Source: Hyphomicrobiales bacterium (GTDB taxonomy: Bacteria > Pseudomonadota > Alphaproteobacteria > Rhizobiales > Beijerinckiaceae). Taken from it: 13,457 bases of DNA. This document shows, piece by piece, positions 13,119-13,457 of the stretch. The position numbers and the translations under genes are program-made. The stretch spans positions 1-13,457 of the forward strand of contig JAATEW010000402.1 of assembly GCA_015655535.1 (NCBI GenBank), in the 5' to 3' direction. How positions within the stretch are numbered: position 1 is the first letter of the stretch; each line of letters starts with the position of its first letter. The notes below the pieces were generated by a model. It was given only the letters and a program-made list of their open reading frames with translations. It made no database searches and was not told where the DNA came from.

Positions 13119-13457
13119 ATGGATATGGTTGTCGATGAACTCGACGGCGGCATCACGAACGTCGCTTTGCGCGGACGCCTCGACACGAATAGCGCGGAAG
13201 CCATCGATATGCCCTTGAGCGTCATCGCGGGGGCAAAACGGGCGGTCGTCGTCGATCTGTCGGAGGTAGATTTCCTCGCCTCGCTCGGAATCCGCGTGCT
13301 TTTGACCAGCGCCAAAGCCGTCCAGCGCAAAGGCGGCAAGCTCGCACTCGTCGCGCCGGAAGGCAATGTGCTGATGGTGCTCAAGACGGCCGGGATGGAG
13401 ACGCTGATCCCGATCTTTCCGGAACGCACCGCGGCGATCGCGGCTGTGGCCGCCTAG
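13119..13457 (+). CDS. STAS-domain protein, anti-sigma factor antagonist type
   Basis: The 112-residue protein is a single STAS domain whose TAG stop is the last codon of the window. VALRGRLDTNSA (15-26) is the family's second strand and GRLD turn. VDFLASLGIRVLLTSAKAV (50-68) is the phosphorylation loop and helix; aligning the Gly with SpoIIAA FMDSSGLGV makes Ser55 the phosphorylatable serine. KGGKLALVAPEGNVLMVLKT and GMETLIPIFP complete the fold. It is encoded next to, and divergent from, the RsbW-like HATPase, so it is the most likely substrate of that kinase and of the PP2C phosphatase. It differs considerably from the STAS protein at 442-798, including Leu-Gly-Ile in place of Ala-Gly-Leu after the key serine. 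Its final partner is not visible here. Confidence 0.9.
   Translation: MDMVVDELDGGITNVALRGRLDTNSAEAIDMPLSVIAGAKRAVVVDLSEVDFLASLGIRVLLTSAKAVQRKGGKLALVAPEGNVLMVLKTAGMETLIPIFPERTAAIAAVAA

Noticed and set aside
12952..13218. An 88-codon plus-strand frame in the divergent region
   Set aside because: It crosses the palindrome and the hairpin and overlaps the STAS gene out of frame by 100 bp, and its composition is unlike the neighbouring proteins.
1..13457. tRNA, rRNA, CRISPR, insertion sequence or phage genes
   Set aside because: I found no cloverleaf-like segments, regular spacer repeats, transposase or integrase motifs, or target-site duplications on reading both strands.

Overview
The window looks like the chromosome of a GC-rich alphaproteobacterium, most likely a member of the Hyphomicrobiales (Rhizobiales). 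I infer this from codon use, from the intergenic palindromes (221-303, 2537-2582, 12991-13097), which resemble dispersed repeats remembered from that order, and from the che gene types. No database comparison was possible, so the family is not settled.

Layout. The left end holds the 3' end of an MFS transporter (2-202), then a repeat-bearing gap, a small STAS-domain protein of the anti-sigma-factor-antagonist type (442-798), and a Na/Pi-cotransporter-family protein with a PhoU-like tail (871-2535). After a 210-bp gap with another palindrome comes a tight plus-strand chemosensory operon. Its genes are a two-TM methyl-accepting chemotaxis protein (2746-4305), CheR (4327-5322), a CheW-family protein with three CheW-like domains (5315-6652), CheB (6642-7742), a long CheA (7739-10549) and a short CheW-like protein (10546-10929). 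The last five genes overlap by 4 to 11 bp, which suggests translational coupling. There is no cheD, cheZ or flagellar gene, and no classical cheY on this strand.

Converging on this operon, with a 22-bp 3' overlap, is a minus-strand operon read from right to left: an RsbW-like HATPase (12811-12380), a stand-alone receiver (12368-11913) and a SpoIIE/RsbU-type PP2C phosphatase (11894-10908). A second STAS protein (13119-13457) diverges from it across a 307-bp region with a 43-bp near-palindrome and a nested hairpin.

How the parts may work together. The MCP, the CheW proteins and CheA would form a receptor-kinase complex adapted by CheR and CheB. The only receivers available to CheA here are the one in CheB and the stand-alone receiver. 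That receiver is co-transcribed with a kinase/phosphatase pair which, with STAS substrates, makes a complete partner-switching set. The inferred circuit is a chemosensory array whose output is the phosphorylation state of a STAS protein rather than a flagellar motor. The parts are clear from sequence; the wiring is inference. No sigma factor or other final target is in the window. Nothing suggests RNA genes, CRISPR arrays, insertion sequences or prophage.
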